In this document: positions 8,982 to 17,926 of the stretch, piece after piece
Layout of the letters: the number at the start of each line of letters is the position of its first letter
Numbering within the stretch: the first letter of the stretch is position 1
Program-made: the position numbers and the translations under genes
NCBI GenBank assembly: GCA_945889195.1
Contig: CAMDBB010000004.1
Location: 62,001 to 126,000 of the forward strand
Direction of reading: 5' to 3'
Origin: Bifidobacterium breve
GTDB lineage: Bacteria; Actinomycetota; Actinomycetes; Nanopelagicales; Nanopelagicaceae
DNA length: 64,000 nt
The notes under the pieces: model-generated
Told to the model about the DNA's origin: nothing
The model's input: only the letters and a program-made list of their open reading frames with translations
The model's database searches: none

Positions 8982-9824
8982 GTGACAAATAAGGTCAAGC
9001 TTCTCGGTTTAGCTCCACTGATCATCTACATGGGTATCTTCCTTGGAATTCCCTTAATTACGATTGTTAAGTTTTCATTTCTAAATACTGCAGGCGATTT
9101 CACTCTAGGCAATTTTCAAACTATCTCCTCAGGTATATACAGAGATGCCTTCATCTTAAGTGCTCAACTTTCCTTTATCTCAGCGGCTATCTCGCTCTTT
9201 CTCGGTTTTATCTTTGCCTACGCAATAGCCACATCGAAAGTCTTATTCTTCAAAAAATTGGTAGCCACAGCTTCTGGGGTTCTAGCCAATACAGGTGGAG
9301 TTCCCCTGGCATTTATGTTTATCGCAGTGCTCGGAACCTATGGCTCGCTCACGAGTTGGCTTAAAAATATTGGAGTTGAACTCTATGGCGGTGGCTGGAC
9401 TATCTACTCGTTTTCAGGGCTACTGATTGTCTATCTATATTTTCAAGTGCCGCTGATGGTCCTGCTATCACTTCCCGTCCTGAGTAATATCAAAAAGGAG
9501 TGGAAAGATGCCGCAGAATCTTTGGGTGGATCTTCATGGGTTTACTGGCGTCGCGTTCTAATCCCAATGCTTATGCCTCAACTTTTAGGCTTCTTCCTCT
9601 TGCTATTTGCCAACTCATTTGCAGCATATGCAACAGCTGCTGCCCTCACAAGCGGATCGCTTGCCCTTGTGCCAGTCCAGATTGCATCACTAATCGGATC
9701 AAATGTTCAAGTTGATGGGGCAAATATTGCAATGACTTTAGGGCTGGGAATGGTGATTCTTGTTGGCTTATCCACAATTGGATATGCCCAGCTTGAGCGT
9801 CGCAGTTCAAGGTGGCGCAAGTGA
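8982..9824 (+). CDS. ABC transporter permease
   Basis: 280 residues, GTG start. Six hydrophobic segments are visible. The coupling EAA-type loop reads 'EWKDAAESLGGSSWVYWRRVLIPMLMP', consistent with the binding-protein-dependent transport inner-membrane family of PotB/CysT type. It pairs with the second permease, whose gene overlaps its end by 4 bp. Separated from the binding protein gene by 112 bp holding a strong hairpin. Confidence 0.9.
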   Translation: MTNKVKLLGLAPLIIYMGIFLGIPLITIVKFSFLNTAGDFTLGNFQTISSGIYRDAFILSAQLSFISAAISLFLGFIFAYAIATSKVLFFKKLVATASGVLANTGGVPLAFMFIAVLGTYGSLTSWLKNIGVELYGGGWTIYSFSGLLIVYLYFQVPLMVLLSLPVLSNIKKEWKDAAESLGGSSWVYWRRVLIPMLMPQLLGFFLLLFANSFAAYATAAALTSGSLALVPVQIASLIGSNVQVDGANIAMTLGLGMVILVGLSTIGYAQLERRSSRWRK

Positions 9825-10591
9825 AGTACGTGAATTCTCTCCTTCGCGGAGCCACAATCACATTTGGCTTGCTCTTCTTCGCACTTCCAATATATGCCTC
9901 ATCCGCCTTTGCCTTTAAGGATCGTGAAGGTAATTTCTCGCTAGCTCCTTTACAGCGAGCTGGGGCTAACGAAGAACTTATGGAGTCGCTGTTTCTCACC
10001 TTGCAGATTGCCTTCGGCACTGTGGTGATCACGTTGCTGTTACTCATTCCTACTATTGCTTTTCTCCACTTAGTCTTGCCGCAGGCCCGCACTTTTGTGG
10101 AGTTTTTAACGCTGACACCTCTTGTAATCCCACCCATCGTTCAAGGAGTTGGTTTTCTCTACTCGATGCCAACTCAACTGAAATCAACTCCCAACGCACT
10201 CATATTTGCTTATGTCATCTTGGCTCTACCTTTTAGCTATCGGGCGATAGATGCTGCATTTTCGACTATTGATGTGAAAACTCTTTTTGAAGCCTCGACA
10301 TCGCTGGGTGCAAATTTCTTCACCGTGATTCGTAAAGTGATTATTCCCAACGTTATGAATGGAATCTTTGGTGCCATGTTTCTGACCATCGCATTGGTTC
10401 TTGGGGAGTTCGCCTATGCCTCACTGCTGCTATGGGACACATTCCCAACTCAACTGGCTGTGGCTGGATTGTCAGATGCCAATACTGCTGTTGCGCTATC
10501 AGTTGTGAGTTTAGTTGGAGTATGGCTCATCCTGAATGGACTGACTCTCTTCAATCGTCGTGGCACCACAACAACCATGGGAGCGCTCTAA
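9821..10591 (+). CDS. ABC transporter permease
   Basis: 256 residues. The GTG at 9821 overlaps the upstream stop (GTGA) and has AAGGTGG five bases before it; a GTG at 9812 is an alternative. Multiple transmembrane segments and an EAA loop 'FEASTSLGANFFTVIRKVIIPNVMNG' identify it as a PotC/CysW-like inner-membrane component. It forms a heterodimer with the preceding permease and overlaps the ATPase gene by one base. Confidence 0.9.
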   Translation: MKYVNSLLRGATITFGLLFFALPIYASSAFAFKDREGNFSLAPLQRAGANEELMESLFLTLQIAFGTVVITLLLLIPTIAFLHLVLPQARTFVEFLTLTPLVIPPIVQGVGFLYSMPTQLKSTPNALIFAYVILALPFSYRAIDAAFSTIDVKTLFEASTSLGANFFTVIRKVIIPNVMNGIFGAMFLTIALVLGEFAYASLLLWDTFPTQLAVAGLSDANTAVALSVVSLVGVWLILNGLTLFNRRGTTTTMGAL

Positions 10592-11634
10592 TGTCTAAAG
10601 TAGTAATGACCAATATCGAGAAGTCATTTGGGCGCACACACGCGCTTCGCGATCTTTCATTGACTATTCCTGAGGGCTCATTGATTAGCTTGCTTGGACC
10701 TTCTGGCTGTGGCAAAACAACAGCGCTACGGATTCTCGCTGGTTTGATTAGCGCCGATAGCGGCCAAACCTTCTTTGACTCAATAGATATCACTAATACT
10801 CCCGCTGCTTCCCGTGATATCGGAATGGTTTTTCAGGCTTACAGCCTCTTTCCAAATATGAGCGCTCGGCAAAATGTTGAATTTGGATTGAAAGTGCGCA
10901 AGGTTGCGCCGAATGAGATTAAGAGGAAGGTAGATGACATCCTCGAAATTACTGGACTAGCAATCCATCAGGAAAAGTACCCTCACCAGCTTTCAGGTGG
11001 CCAACAACAACGCACTGCCTTAGCCCGTGCCATCGTTATTCGCCCGCGCATCTTGTTACTCGATGAACCGCTTTCAGCATTAGATGCGCAAGTCAGAGAT
11101 CAACTCCGTGATGAAATTCGTCGCGTACAGCTTGAGTTTGGTATTACAACGCTATTTGTGACCCACGATCAAGAAGAGGCCATGACAATTTCTGATCAAG
11201 TTGGGGTGATGCATCAAGGCTCACTCATGCAACTTGATCTCCCGCAACGTGTTTACGATAATCCTGAGAACCCGACTGTTGCGCGATTTATCGGTGCTAT
11301 GAATGAAATCCCAGCGGTCGTGGCTGGCTCTTCAGCCATCGTTCTAGGTCAGCGGCTAGAAATCTCGCAGAAATCAGAGTACTCCCGCGCGGTGGGTCAA
11401 CACTTTGCACTCGTACGACCTGAGTTTCTTCTGTTGGATGCAGAGAATGGAGAAGGCGAAGAGGGAACTATTAGCCAAGTGGCCTTCCTCGGCCCGACCT
11501 CACGAATACACGTAGCGCTTCACTCAGGAACAAAAGTCATCGCGGTCCTACCTTCTGCGCAAGCGCTCCAGTTTTCTCCACAACAACGTGTAAGGGTCTC
11601 AATTGGGCTGTCGTCAGTATTGGTCTCAGATTAA
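10591..11634 (+). CDS. ABC transporter ATP-binding protein
   Basis: 347 residues, starting at the ATG at 10591 that overlaps the permease stop. Walker A is GPSGCGKTT (residues ~36-44), the Q-loop is '[12 protein letters not shown]', the signature is LSGGQQQR, Walker B is '[12 protein letters not shown]', and the switch histidine is in 'VTHDQEEA'. A C-terminal TOBE-like domain (~270-347) follows, as in PotA/UgpC/FbpC importers. It energises the two upstream permeases. Its stop TAA overlaps the ATG of the metallophosphoesterase gene. Confidence 0.93.
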   Translation: MSKVVMTNIEKSFGRTHALRDLSLTIPEGSLISLLGPSGCGKTTALRILAGLISADSGQTFFDSIDITNTPAASRDIGMVFQAYSLFPNMSARQNVEFGLKVRKVAPNEIKRKVDDILEITGLAIHQEKYPHQLSGGQQQRTALARAIVIRPRILLLDEPLSALDAQVRDQLRDEIRRVQLEFGITTLFVTHDQEEAMTISDQVGVMHQGSLMQLDLPQRVYDNPENPTVARFIGAMNEIPAVVAGSSAIVLGQRLEISQKSEYSRAVGQHFALVRPEFLLLDAENGEGEEGTISQVAFLGPTSRIHVALHSGTKVIAVLPSAQALQFSPQQRVRVSIGLSSVLVSD

Positions 11635-13190
11635 TGACTCTCTTGCCGACCACATCAATCTTTCATAAGAGCTATCCAAACCAACTGGGTTGGCGCCAAC
11701 TTGAGTTAGCCCCCCGTAGTGAGGGTCGCAATTCAATATCCCCTCTTGTCCGCAAGCCGTTGCTTAGCCTCATCCATATCTCTGACACACACATCTGTGA
11801 TGCGCAATCTCCTGCCAGAGTTGAGTATCTCGATCGGTATGCCGATCCCCACCACCCAGCCTCATCATTTTTGGGCACTCTTGTTGGCACCTATCGCGCG
11901 CAGGAAATACTGACCACGCAAGTTCTAGAGAGCATGGTTCAAAGTGCAAATATGATTGATCAGGCGCCGCTGACTGGAGCTTTTATTGATGCGGTCATCA
12001 TCACAGGGGATGTAACAGATAACGCACAGATAAATGAACTTAATTGGGCATCCACGCTTCTCGCCGGCGGAATCTTGACGCCGGATAGCGGTGCATTGAG
12101 TGAATGGGAAGGCGCTGGTGGTTCCTATTACTCACCATTTTTCTGGAATCCTCACGGAACGCCACAAGGAGCGAAAGAGGATTTTCCTCGCTATCTCTAT
12201 GGCTACCCGACAATTCCTGAACTTCTCCACGCAGTTCGCGCCCCGTTTATTGCCACTGGACTGACACACGAGTACCTGCTTGTTCATGGCAATCACGATG
12301 CATTATTGCAAGGCACTGTCGCGCCAGATGTCCTACTGAGAAAAATTGCTACATCAGATACAAAGATCTTTCAGCTCTCTGATGAAGAGGCGCTACAAGC
12401 TCTTCAAAAGGTCACCGAAGTTGGCCCAGCACGTTACCCCGAACCGCTCACAGCTGAGATGCGAAAAGTCGCACCAGACTCTGAACGTGATTTTCTTGAA
12501 GAATTAACGTGGCAAAAAAAGTTTGCACTGCCCAATCAAGAAGAATCAAGTAACCCGGTGCGATATTGGCGAAAAGATTACGAGCATCTGACCATACTGG
12601 CGCTAGACACAGTAAATCCCTTTGGAGGATGGCAAGGGTCTATCGATAAAGCACAATTTACCTGGCTCAAAGAACAAGTAACTTCTAATCCCAACCGATA
12701 TATCGCCATCTCCTCACACCACCCGGTTCACACAATCATCAACGGCTTCACCACTGAGCCTGAGGCGCGGATTTTGAGGGATGAGATCAAGAACTTTCTT
12801 ATCTCTCAACCAAACGTGATTGCTTGGATCTGCGGCCACAATCACCGCAACAAAGTTGAGTACTTTGGACCTAGCCCTGAATCTGGCTTCTGGCAGATTG
12901 AAACTGCCTCACTAATTGATTGGCCTCAGCAGGGCCGGGTCATTGAGATATTTCTAGATAAAACAGATCAAATAGGGATTGCCTCTACTCCTATTGAGCA
13001 TCAAGGCATTGTCGCACCTAACTATGCGCAGCTACCGCTCGATGATGTCACCACCCTAGCTGGGCTCTCTCGCCTCTTATCTCTCAATGACTGGCAACGA
13101 CGTGAGGGGCCCTTCATCGTAGAACACAACGAGGGCCGCGAACTTGATCGCTACGGGATTGTCTGGCTACCCAACCGTCTCAAGATTTAA
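11634..13190 (+). CDS. Metallophosphoesterase, actinobacterial PPA1498-type family
   Basis: 518 residues. All calcineurin-like phosphoesterase blocks are present: 'HISDTHICDAQSPARVEYLD' (D-x-H), 'ITGDVTDN' (GDxxD), 'HGNHDAL' (GNHD), 'ISSHHPVH' and 'CGHNHRN' (GHxH). The size and the DAQSPARVEYLDRYADP stretch match the TIGR03767-like family, which I know only from Actinobacteria. There is no signal peptide, so it should act in the cytoplasm on a compound brought in by the linked ABC importer. Its start is coupled to the ATPase gene (TAATG). The substrate is unknown; a phosphodiester or phosphomonoester is expected. Confidence 0.85.
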   Translation: MTLLPTTSIFHKSYPNQLGWRQLELAPRSEGRNSISPLVRKPLLSLIHISDTHICDAQSPARVEYLDRYADPHHPASSFLGTLVGTYRAQEILTTQVLESMVQSANMIDQAPLTGAFIDAVIITGDVTDNAQINELNWASTLLAGGILTPDSGALSEWEGAGGSYYSPFFWNPHGTPQGAKEDFPRYLYGYPTIPELLHAVRAPFIATGLTHEYLLVHGNHDALLQGTVAPDVLLRKIATSDTKIFQLSDEEALQALQKVTEVGPARYPEPLTAEMRKVAPDSERDFLEELTWQKKFALPNQEESSNPVRYWRKDYEHLTILALDTVNPFGGWQGSIDKAQFTWLKEQVTSNPNRYIAISSHHPVHTIINGFTTEPEARILRDEIKNFLISQPNVIAWICGHNHRNKVEYFGPSPESGFWQIETASLIDWPQQGRVIEIFLDKTDQIGIASTPIEHQGIVAPNYAQLPLDDVTTLAGLSRLLSLNDWQRREGPFIVEHNEGRELDRYGIVWLPNRLKI

Positions 13191-13257
13191 CCTGCGACCT
13201 ATTGCTATTGGCCTTGAGTCGGAGAAATATGGTCTTCACCCTAGGTTAGGAGAGAAG

Positions 13258-13689
13258 ATGAAAATCCAAACCATTATCGCCAACAAGAAGGCTCACACCA
13301 TCAGCGCCCATGACACGGTGCCCCATCTAGTAGAACGCCTCAATAGCTTTAAAGTGGGAGCTCTCGTTGTTTCAGCTGACGGCAAAGCAATCGATGGAAT
13401 CGTCTCTGAACGAGATGTTGTCCGAGCGATGCCTGGAAAGTTTGATCTGCTTGAAGATTTGCACGTACGCGACATCATGACAGTCAATGTTTTCACCTGC
13501 ACGCCAGATGCCACTGTTGCCGAGATTATGGCAATGATGACAACGCAGAGAATCCGCCATATCCCAGTAGTTGATAGCGAGGGAAATCTGCTTTCGATGA
13601 TTTCAATTGGCGATATTGTGAAACATCACGTCAACGAAATCTCAGTTGAGAATCAAGCGCTTAAGGAGTATGTCTCTAGCGCTCATTAA
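13258..13689 (+). CDS. Tandem CBS-domain protein
   Basis: 143 residues from the ATG at 13258, preceded by AGGAGAGAAG; the longer frame overlaps the previous gene. Two CBS motifs are visible: 'GALVVSADGKAIDGIVSERDVVRAM' split over residues ~36-60, and 'RIRHIPVVDSEGNLLSMISIGDIVKHH' over ~97-123. Such stand-alone CBS pairs bind adenine nucleotides and act as energy sensors or regulatory subunits. No attached catalytic domain and no clear partner gene. Confidence 0.88.
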   Translation: MKIQTIIANKKAHTISAHDTVPHLVERLNSFKVGALVVSADGKAIDGIVSERDVVRAMPGKFDLLEDLHVRDIMTVNVFTCTPDATVAEIMAMMTTQRIRHIPVVDSEGNLLSMISIGDIVKHHVNEISVENQALKEYVSSAH

Positions 13690-13698
13690 ATTAAGGAC

Positions 13699-14433
13699 TT
13701 ACTCCCAGTAGTACTTGCCTTCACATTTAATAATCTTGGCGCACATCGCATCTAGCGAAGGCCCAACGTTATATTGCACATCATCGAACCCAGCTGCGAG
13801 GGTTCCGATTACACGCCCCTCGTTATCAACGATAGGCCCACCACTATTTCCGGGCGATGCATTTGCAGTAATCAAGATTTGGCTGGCGTTATAATTAAGT
13901 ACTGAGCCAAAGGCTACAGATCCCTCGTAAGAATCTGCGCTGCCCACCAACATCGCCCAATAACCTGGCTGTGGCTGATATGGCGAAAGCTGCAACACTG
14001 GAATCTTGAGATCGGCCACAATCACAGCTAGGTCATTCTCTTCATCTAACGTCACAATCTTCGCAGGCACCTCGTCGGCATAGAGCCTAGCTATTGTTAA
14101 ATACTTTTCTTTGCCAATGCAATCGTCCACCACATGATGATTTGTAATGAAGACATTGTCATATTTTTCATACTTTGGCTCATCGAGAGCAACCGCCCAT
14201 GCTGAACCAATACTTTCTGCCTTAGGAGCATTGCAGAAAACGCTGACTGTAGAACGCTGTGTGTTATCAACAGTTGCTGAAATACTTCGCGGAGGGACAA
14301 ATCCATCTTCACGTGGATCAGTGATTGAGAACTGCTGCGCCGGCGCCCATGCCAGAAAGAAAGCTCCCATTGCAAAGGGAGCGGCAATAATGACGAGAAA
14401 GGCAACGAACTTATTGGCAGGTGATTCACTCAT
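13699..14433 (-). CDS. Membrane-anchored trypsin-like serine protease
   Basis: 244 residues from the ATG at 14433. A hydrophobic anchor lies at ~9-30 (FVAFLVIIAAPFAMGAFFLAWA), followed by an extracytoplasmic S1 domain. The triad is visible: His100 in 'FITNHHVV', Asp134 in 'EENDLAVI' and Ser197 in 'ASPGNSGGPI'. It resembles short HtrA/DegP-like proteases without a PDZ domain. The upstream extension to 14523 is not convincing. Convergent with the CBS gene, 9 bp apart. Confidence 0.85.
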   Translation of the reverse strand: MSESPANKFVAFLVIIAAPFAMGAFFLAWAPAQQFSITDPREDGFVPPRSISATVDNTQRSTVSVFCNAPKAESIGSAWAVALDEPKYEKYDNVFITNHHVVDDCIGKEKYLTIARLYADEVPAKIVTLDEENDLAVIVADLKIPVLQLSPYQPQPGYWAMLVGSADSYEGSVAFGSVLNYNASQILITANASPGNSGGPIVDNEGRVIGTLAAGFDDVQYNVGPSLDAMCAKIIKCEGKYYWE

Positions 14434-14488
14434 GTGACCACCATAGAACCCGCCACCGACAATTACTCGCAAGACCTCAAATGGAGAA

Positions 14489-14517
14489 GACCCCGCCATC
14501 GCTGACGGGGTCTTTTT
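14489..14517 (+). terminator. Rho-independent terminator, plus strand
   Basis: GACCCCG pairs with CGGGGTC over a 10-base loop and is followed by TTTTT. It points rightwards although the nearest upstream plus-strand gene ends at 13689; it may stop antisense transcription across the protease gene or readthrough into the tRNA. Confidence 0.7.
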
Positions 14518-14657
14518 AATCAAGCGATGCTCTGAACTTTGTTCAGTTCGGCATCTGATGTTCGGCTATCTGACATTGCAAGATTATCAGATTTATCCAC
14601 AGTGTCATTTGGAACCGCGATAATTCATTGGCAAACTCCCTAACTTCCACTCTGCGT

Positions 14658-14731
14658 ACCGCTGTAGCTCAGTGGATAGAGCGGCTATTTGACGAATTTG
14701 CAGGTCGCGGGTTCAAGTCCCGCCAGTGGTA
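14658..14731 (+). tRNA. tRNA gene, Arg-like D-loop, anticodon reads GAC; weak anticodon stem
   Basis: Acceptor ACCGCTG/CAGTGGT (one G-U), D arm GCTC-AGTGGATA-GAGC and T arm GCGGG-TTCAAGT-CCCGC are all well formed; discriminator A, no encoded CCA. By position the anticodon loop is TTGACGA, giving GAC (Val), but the supporting stem GCTAT/ATTTGC needs a T-T mismatch and a bulge. The A20 D-loop (GGATA) is the pattern usual in tRNA-Arg, and ACG (Arg) also occurs in the loop one base later. The acceptor pairing extends by four more pairs outwards (GCGT/ACGC). Identity is therefore left open. Confidence 0.7.
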
Positions 14732-14740
14732 CGCACACTA

Positions 14741-14778
14741 AGTGGCCTCACGGTTCGTCGCGTGGGGCCACTTTCTTT
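14741..14778 (+). terminator. Terminator after tRNA, overlapping end of convergent gene
   Basis: AGTGGCCTCACG pairs with CGTGGGGCCACT, followed by a T-rich stretch (TTCTTT). It lies between the tRNA and the convergent DoxX-like gene and covers that gene's last codons; it may act in both directions. Confidence 0.65.
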
Positions 14779-15179
14779 ATCTCTTTCGCTAACGCCCACG
14801 ACCAGTAGAACAATCCAAACTGCAGAGGCAGACGCGCATAAGCAAAGAGCTGCTCAATCAGATCGCGTGAGCTCCATTCAATCGCCATATTGATATTTGC
14901 TGGATAGACCGCAATAAATAAGGCAAGTGATAAGTAAGCACCCCATAACCGCAGCGCCTTACCCGCAAACTTCTTACTCAAAGGCGCAAGCAATAAAGCT
15001 GCCACAATGAATTCTGCGCCACCACTTAGGTAGGTCCATAGACGAGGATCTCCTGGCAAAAATCCCGGAATCAATTCATCAAAAGGCTTCGGCACAATGA
15101 AATGCCCTAGCCCTGTAGCCAGCAGCATGTATGCCATGCCGCGTCCAACCGTTGATTGCTTGGCCGTTACTTCACTCAT
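14748..15179 (-). CDS. DoxX-like membrane protein
   Basis: 143 residues with four hydrophobic segments (e.g. MAYMLLATGLGHFIV, GGAEFIVAALLLAPL, YLSLALFIAVYPANINMAI). The pattern GxxHF near the N-terminus and 'YPANINMAI' in the third helix match the DoxX/DoxD-like small integral membrane family. A second relative is at 28321-28716 in this window. Function is unknown; some members are linked to oxidative stress or thiosulfate oxidation, which cannot be inferred here. Confidence 0.7.
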   Translation of the reverse strand: MSEVTAKQSTVGRGMAYMLLATGLGHFIVPKPFDELIPGFLPGDPRLWTYLSGGAEFIVAALLLAPLSKKFAGKALRLWGAYLSLALFIAVYPANINMAIEWSSRDLIEQLFAYARLPLQFGLFYWSWALAKEIKKVAPRDEP

Positions 15180-15208
15180 GCACCTAGCCTAGAACGAATC
15201 AACAACAA

Positions 15209-15415
15209 CTACATCAAATCAGCGCAGGCTTCGAGAGCTTTCTCATTGGCATAATCCAAGTTTGAACCTGTCTCATCCAACAACTTCGCAGCCTCTTCTT
15301 CCAGGCACTTGTTGTATGCCGCAGGATCTGCCTTCACTTCTTCCTTCTCGCCCATGCCACATCCAGTAAGCAGTAGAGCTGAAGCGATACCCATAACCAT
15401 CAAAATCTTTTTCAT
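15209..15415 (-). CDS. Small lipoprotein
   Basis: 68 residues. The signal sequence MKKILMVMGIASALLLTGCGMG ends in a lipobox LTGC, predicting lipidation at Cys19. The mature part is short, acidic and contains two further cysteines (YNKCLEEE, LEACADLM) that could form one disulfide. No family recognised; function unknown. Confidence 0.75.
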   Translation of the reverse strand: MKKILMVMGIASALLLTGCGMGEKEEVKADPAAYNKCLEEEAAKLLDETGSNLDYANEKALEACADLM

Positions 15416-15502
15416 CCATGAAGCCTAACCACGCCTATAAGCGCGTCAAGGGTTCACCCAAAATCCATTGACCACTTTTAGAGCCAGGTCTAACCTGCAG
15501 GG

Positions 15503-16576
15503 ATGCGAGTATCGCAGCGCACGCTAGCCACCTCATCGCTCCTGCTCGCCCTCATCACCTTCGGACTCACCAATCCAGCAAACGCTGCAGCTCCTAAGGC
15601 CGGTGCACCGTGCACCAAAGCAGGCGCCACAGACATCGCAGGCGGCAAGAAATTCACCTGCACTAAATCTGGCAAGAAACTTAAATGGAATAAAGGCGTT
15701 GCAATCAGTAGCGCTACATCTTCACAGAGCGATGCCTTTGCCATCTATGGAAAAGATGCCGCTCGCTTTAAAGCGGTCGATGAATACGGCGCAAAGTTAG
15801 TCAGCACCAGAGTCAAGAACGCACCATCCCTGAACAGCGTCCTGCAATCACCTGCTGATCCAGCTGTCATCCGCATGAGCGCAAATGCCCAATATGCATT
15901 TAGCGTCTATGAACAACTCGCACCGCTTGGCTTCACACCCAAGTGGATCGTTGGCGAAGATGGCGACTGGATTAAAGATCAACTTAAAGATGTCGCCCCT
16001 TGCCTGTCATACCTCAGTCCCAACCAAGGGGGAGCAAGTTGTCGCATCACCGCTGTCTGGCGCGCAATCAAGGTCCAAGATGATGCCGGCACCCGCGATA
16101 CGATGTTGGTTCAAGGCGGACATGAAATCTTCCATCTCTACCAACAAGAGATCTGGCGAGAGAACTACGCAAAAGTTCCAGATTGGCTACGTGAAGGATC
16201 TGCAAGCGTTGGCATGGGCATCGTCTTAACCCACTTCGAAGATCGAAAGTCTTTTGCTAATTACGGTGCAGCCCAAAAGGTTGAAAGAAGCGCTCGCGAT
16301 AAATCACGATGCGAAGCAGCGCTCAACAAGTGGGAGAACTCCCTCGATGCTGAAGGCTTTGGCAATAACAACGGCTGTGAATACGGCCTCGGCCTACTCA
16401 TGAATGAGTACCTCATCATGAAGGGCCACACCCTCAACGATGTCTTGGAACTCATCAAAGTAATCGGAAGCGGCACTGACTTCCCAACTGCCTTCCAACA
16501 GGTTTATAAAATCTCAACAACAGATTTCTTCACACAGCTACGCGCCTACCTCAAGACCCTTAACTACGGCTGGTAG
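15503..16576 (+). CDS. Secreted zinc-metallopeptidase-like protein with Cys-rich N-terminal motif
   Basis: 357 residues with a signal peptide (SSLLLALITFGLTNPANAAA). Residues ~32-65 form a motif with two cysteines, GAPCTKAG...KKFTCTKSGKKLKWNKGV, also present in the convergent neighbour. H207-E-I-F-H211 followed by E231 in 'WLREGSASVG' (20 residues on) is the gluzincin zinc site, so a protease or peptidase outside the cell is likely. No pro-domain is evident. Convergent with the paralogue at 16602, 25 bp away. Fold family not assigned more closely. Confidence 0.7.
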   Translation: MRVSQRTLATSSLLLALITFGLTNPANAAAPKAGAPCTKAGATDIAGGKKFTCTKSGKKLKWNKGVAISSATSSQSDAFAIYGKDAARFKAVDEYGAKLVSTRVKNAPSLNSVLQSPADPAVIRMSANAQYAFSVYEQLAPLGFTPKWIVGEDGDWIKDQLKDVAPCLSYLSPNQGGASCRITAVWRAIKVQDDAGTRDTMLVQGGHEIFHLYQQEIWRENYAKVPDWLREGSASVGMGIVLTHFEDRKSFANYGAAQKVERSARDKSRCEAALNKWENSLDAEGFGNNNGCEYGLGLLMNEYLIMKGHTLNDVLELIKVIGSGTDFPTAFQQVYKISTTDFFTQLRAYLKTLNYGW

Positions 16577-16601
16577 TGCGCACTGACTCAGGAATTAGTA
16601 C

Positions 16602-17804
16602 TTAACGACTAATAATCTTTTGGCTCAGGTTGATTCGGTGCTCATCACGCATATATGCTGCGATTTCGTCATATGCCTCTGACTTTGACTTGCCAAATGC
16701 CTTCTCAATCGCCTTATTCCAGCCAAGTGACTCTGAATCTCTATACAACTCAAGAAGTCCCGCAGTCCCCAATTTGATGTTGAGATATTCGGTTGCAAGC
16801 AAGCCATAAGAGTAAATACCTTCTGGTTGTACGCCCTGGCAACCCCATTCATACGACCCTGGAATTACCGAATTCATATCTACTGACATAAGCCACTCTT
16901 TCCAATCGACTTGAGTTAACTGAGTTCTCATCAGCTTTCCTCGTCTATCTGTCAGAGGTTGATATCTACGCTTGAGGAATTCTTCCAAATCTCCTTGGCT
17001 TGAAACCAAAATTCCAAAGTATTCAGCTCCGCCCTCTTCTGCCCAACATGGCAGCAGCGATTTGTAGCGAACAGTCTGTGCCCACTGGACGTTATGAAAG
17101 AACTCGTGAGGTACGCGTGGGAGAAAATCAGGCGCAGTGAGCGTAGCCGGATCTGTCATAAAATAAAAATCTGTTGCCTTAGTTGGCATCTGTGTTGTGT
17201 GAGCATCCCACTTTCTTGTCTTATCAGTCCTAAAGCTCTTGTTGCAGTCAGGAGCTTGCATTTCCAGATAGCTACTACGCCACTTGCATACAAATTCAAT
17301 ATCGTCGAGAGTGCCAACGATTACTTGAAGCACTCCCTGATGTTTGGTGTAGGCGCTCCAGAAATCAATACTCTCTTTATACTGTCGCTGAATCTCCGTT
17401 GAGATCTTTGGATTCACTTGTTCTGAAATACGCCAGACTGTTTCAAGTGTCGGATACTGTGAACTTTTCTGTGGGAAGGCTTGATTGAATCCCTCGAGCG
17501 CTCTTGATCCAGTCGCGGCCCATTTCTGAGCAAGGGTGAGGACAGGGGTTGGTGAAGGCGATGGAGTTGGCGTTGAAGCTTGATTTGATCCTGCAGTCGA
17601 AGCAATTGGTGTTGGTTTGGTTGAAACTCCCTTGCTCCACACCAACTTCTTTCCACTACCAACGCAAGTAAATTTCTTACCTTGATAAGTCTTCACTAAG
17701 CCGCTCTTTGTGCACGGTGCACCAGTCTTTGGACTTGGCGCAGCAATCGCACTTGACCCACTGAAAACCAGAATCAGCACCAGGGCTAGGAACCTTACCT
17801 TCAC
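16602..17804 (-). CDS. Secreted zinc-metallopeptidase-like protein, paralogue of neighbour
   Basis: 400 residues. Signal peptide MKVRFLALVLILVFSGSSAIA, the same Cys motif at ~28-60 (GAPCTKSG...KKFTCVGSGKKLVWSKGV), then a Ser/Thr/Pro linker (~61-92). H233-E-F-F-H237 is followed by 'CWAEEGGAEYFG' (E256/E257), giving a gluzincin-type zinc site with the usual spacing. Compared with the convergent neighbour it has a longer linker and an insertion, so the two are diverged paralogues. Likely secreted or wall-associated peptidase; substrate unknown. Confidence 0.7.
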   Translation of the reverse strand: MKVRFLALVLILVFSGSSAIAAPSPKTGAPCTKSGLVKTYQGKKFTCVGSGKKLVWSKGVSTKPTPIASTAGSNQASTPTPSPSPTPVLTLAQKWAATGSRALEGFNQAFPQKSSQYPTLETVWRISEQVNPKISTEIQRQYKESIDFWSAYTKHQGVLQVIVGTLDDIEFVCKWRSSYLEMQAPDCNKSFRTDKTRKWDAHTTQMPTKATDFYFMTDPATLTAPDFLPRVPHEFFHNVQWAQTVRYKSLLPCWAEEGGAEYFGILVSSQGDLEEFLKRRYQPLTDRRGKLMRTQLTQVDWKEWLMSVDMNSVIPGSYEWGCQGVQPEGIYSYGLLATEYLNIKLGTAGLLELYRDSESLGWNKAIEKAFGKSKSEAYDEIAAYMRDEHRINLSQKIISR

Positions 17805-17865
17805 CCGAAAAGAGTAAGACTAGGCAATTGATATTTCTAGAGGCCGTGGCTCACCAAAGCAAAAA

Positions 17866-17889
17866 CCCGCAGATTTCTCTGCGGGTTTC
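17866..17889 (-). terminator. Hairpin terminator between the peptidase gene and the 95-residue gene
   Basis: CCCGCAGA pairs with TCTGCGGG, with AAAAA on the left and TTT on the right, so it can stop the minus-strand gene at 17927. The hairpin plus the following CTCTGTAGCT is repeated almost exactly at 30666-30711. Confidence 0.65.
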
Positions 17890-17926
17890 TCTGTAGCTAG
17901 CACTACCACGACGTATTTGAACTCTA

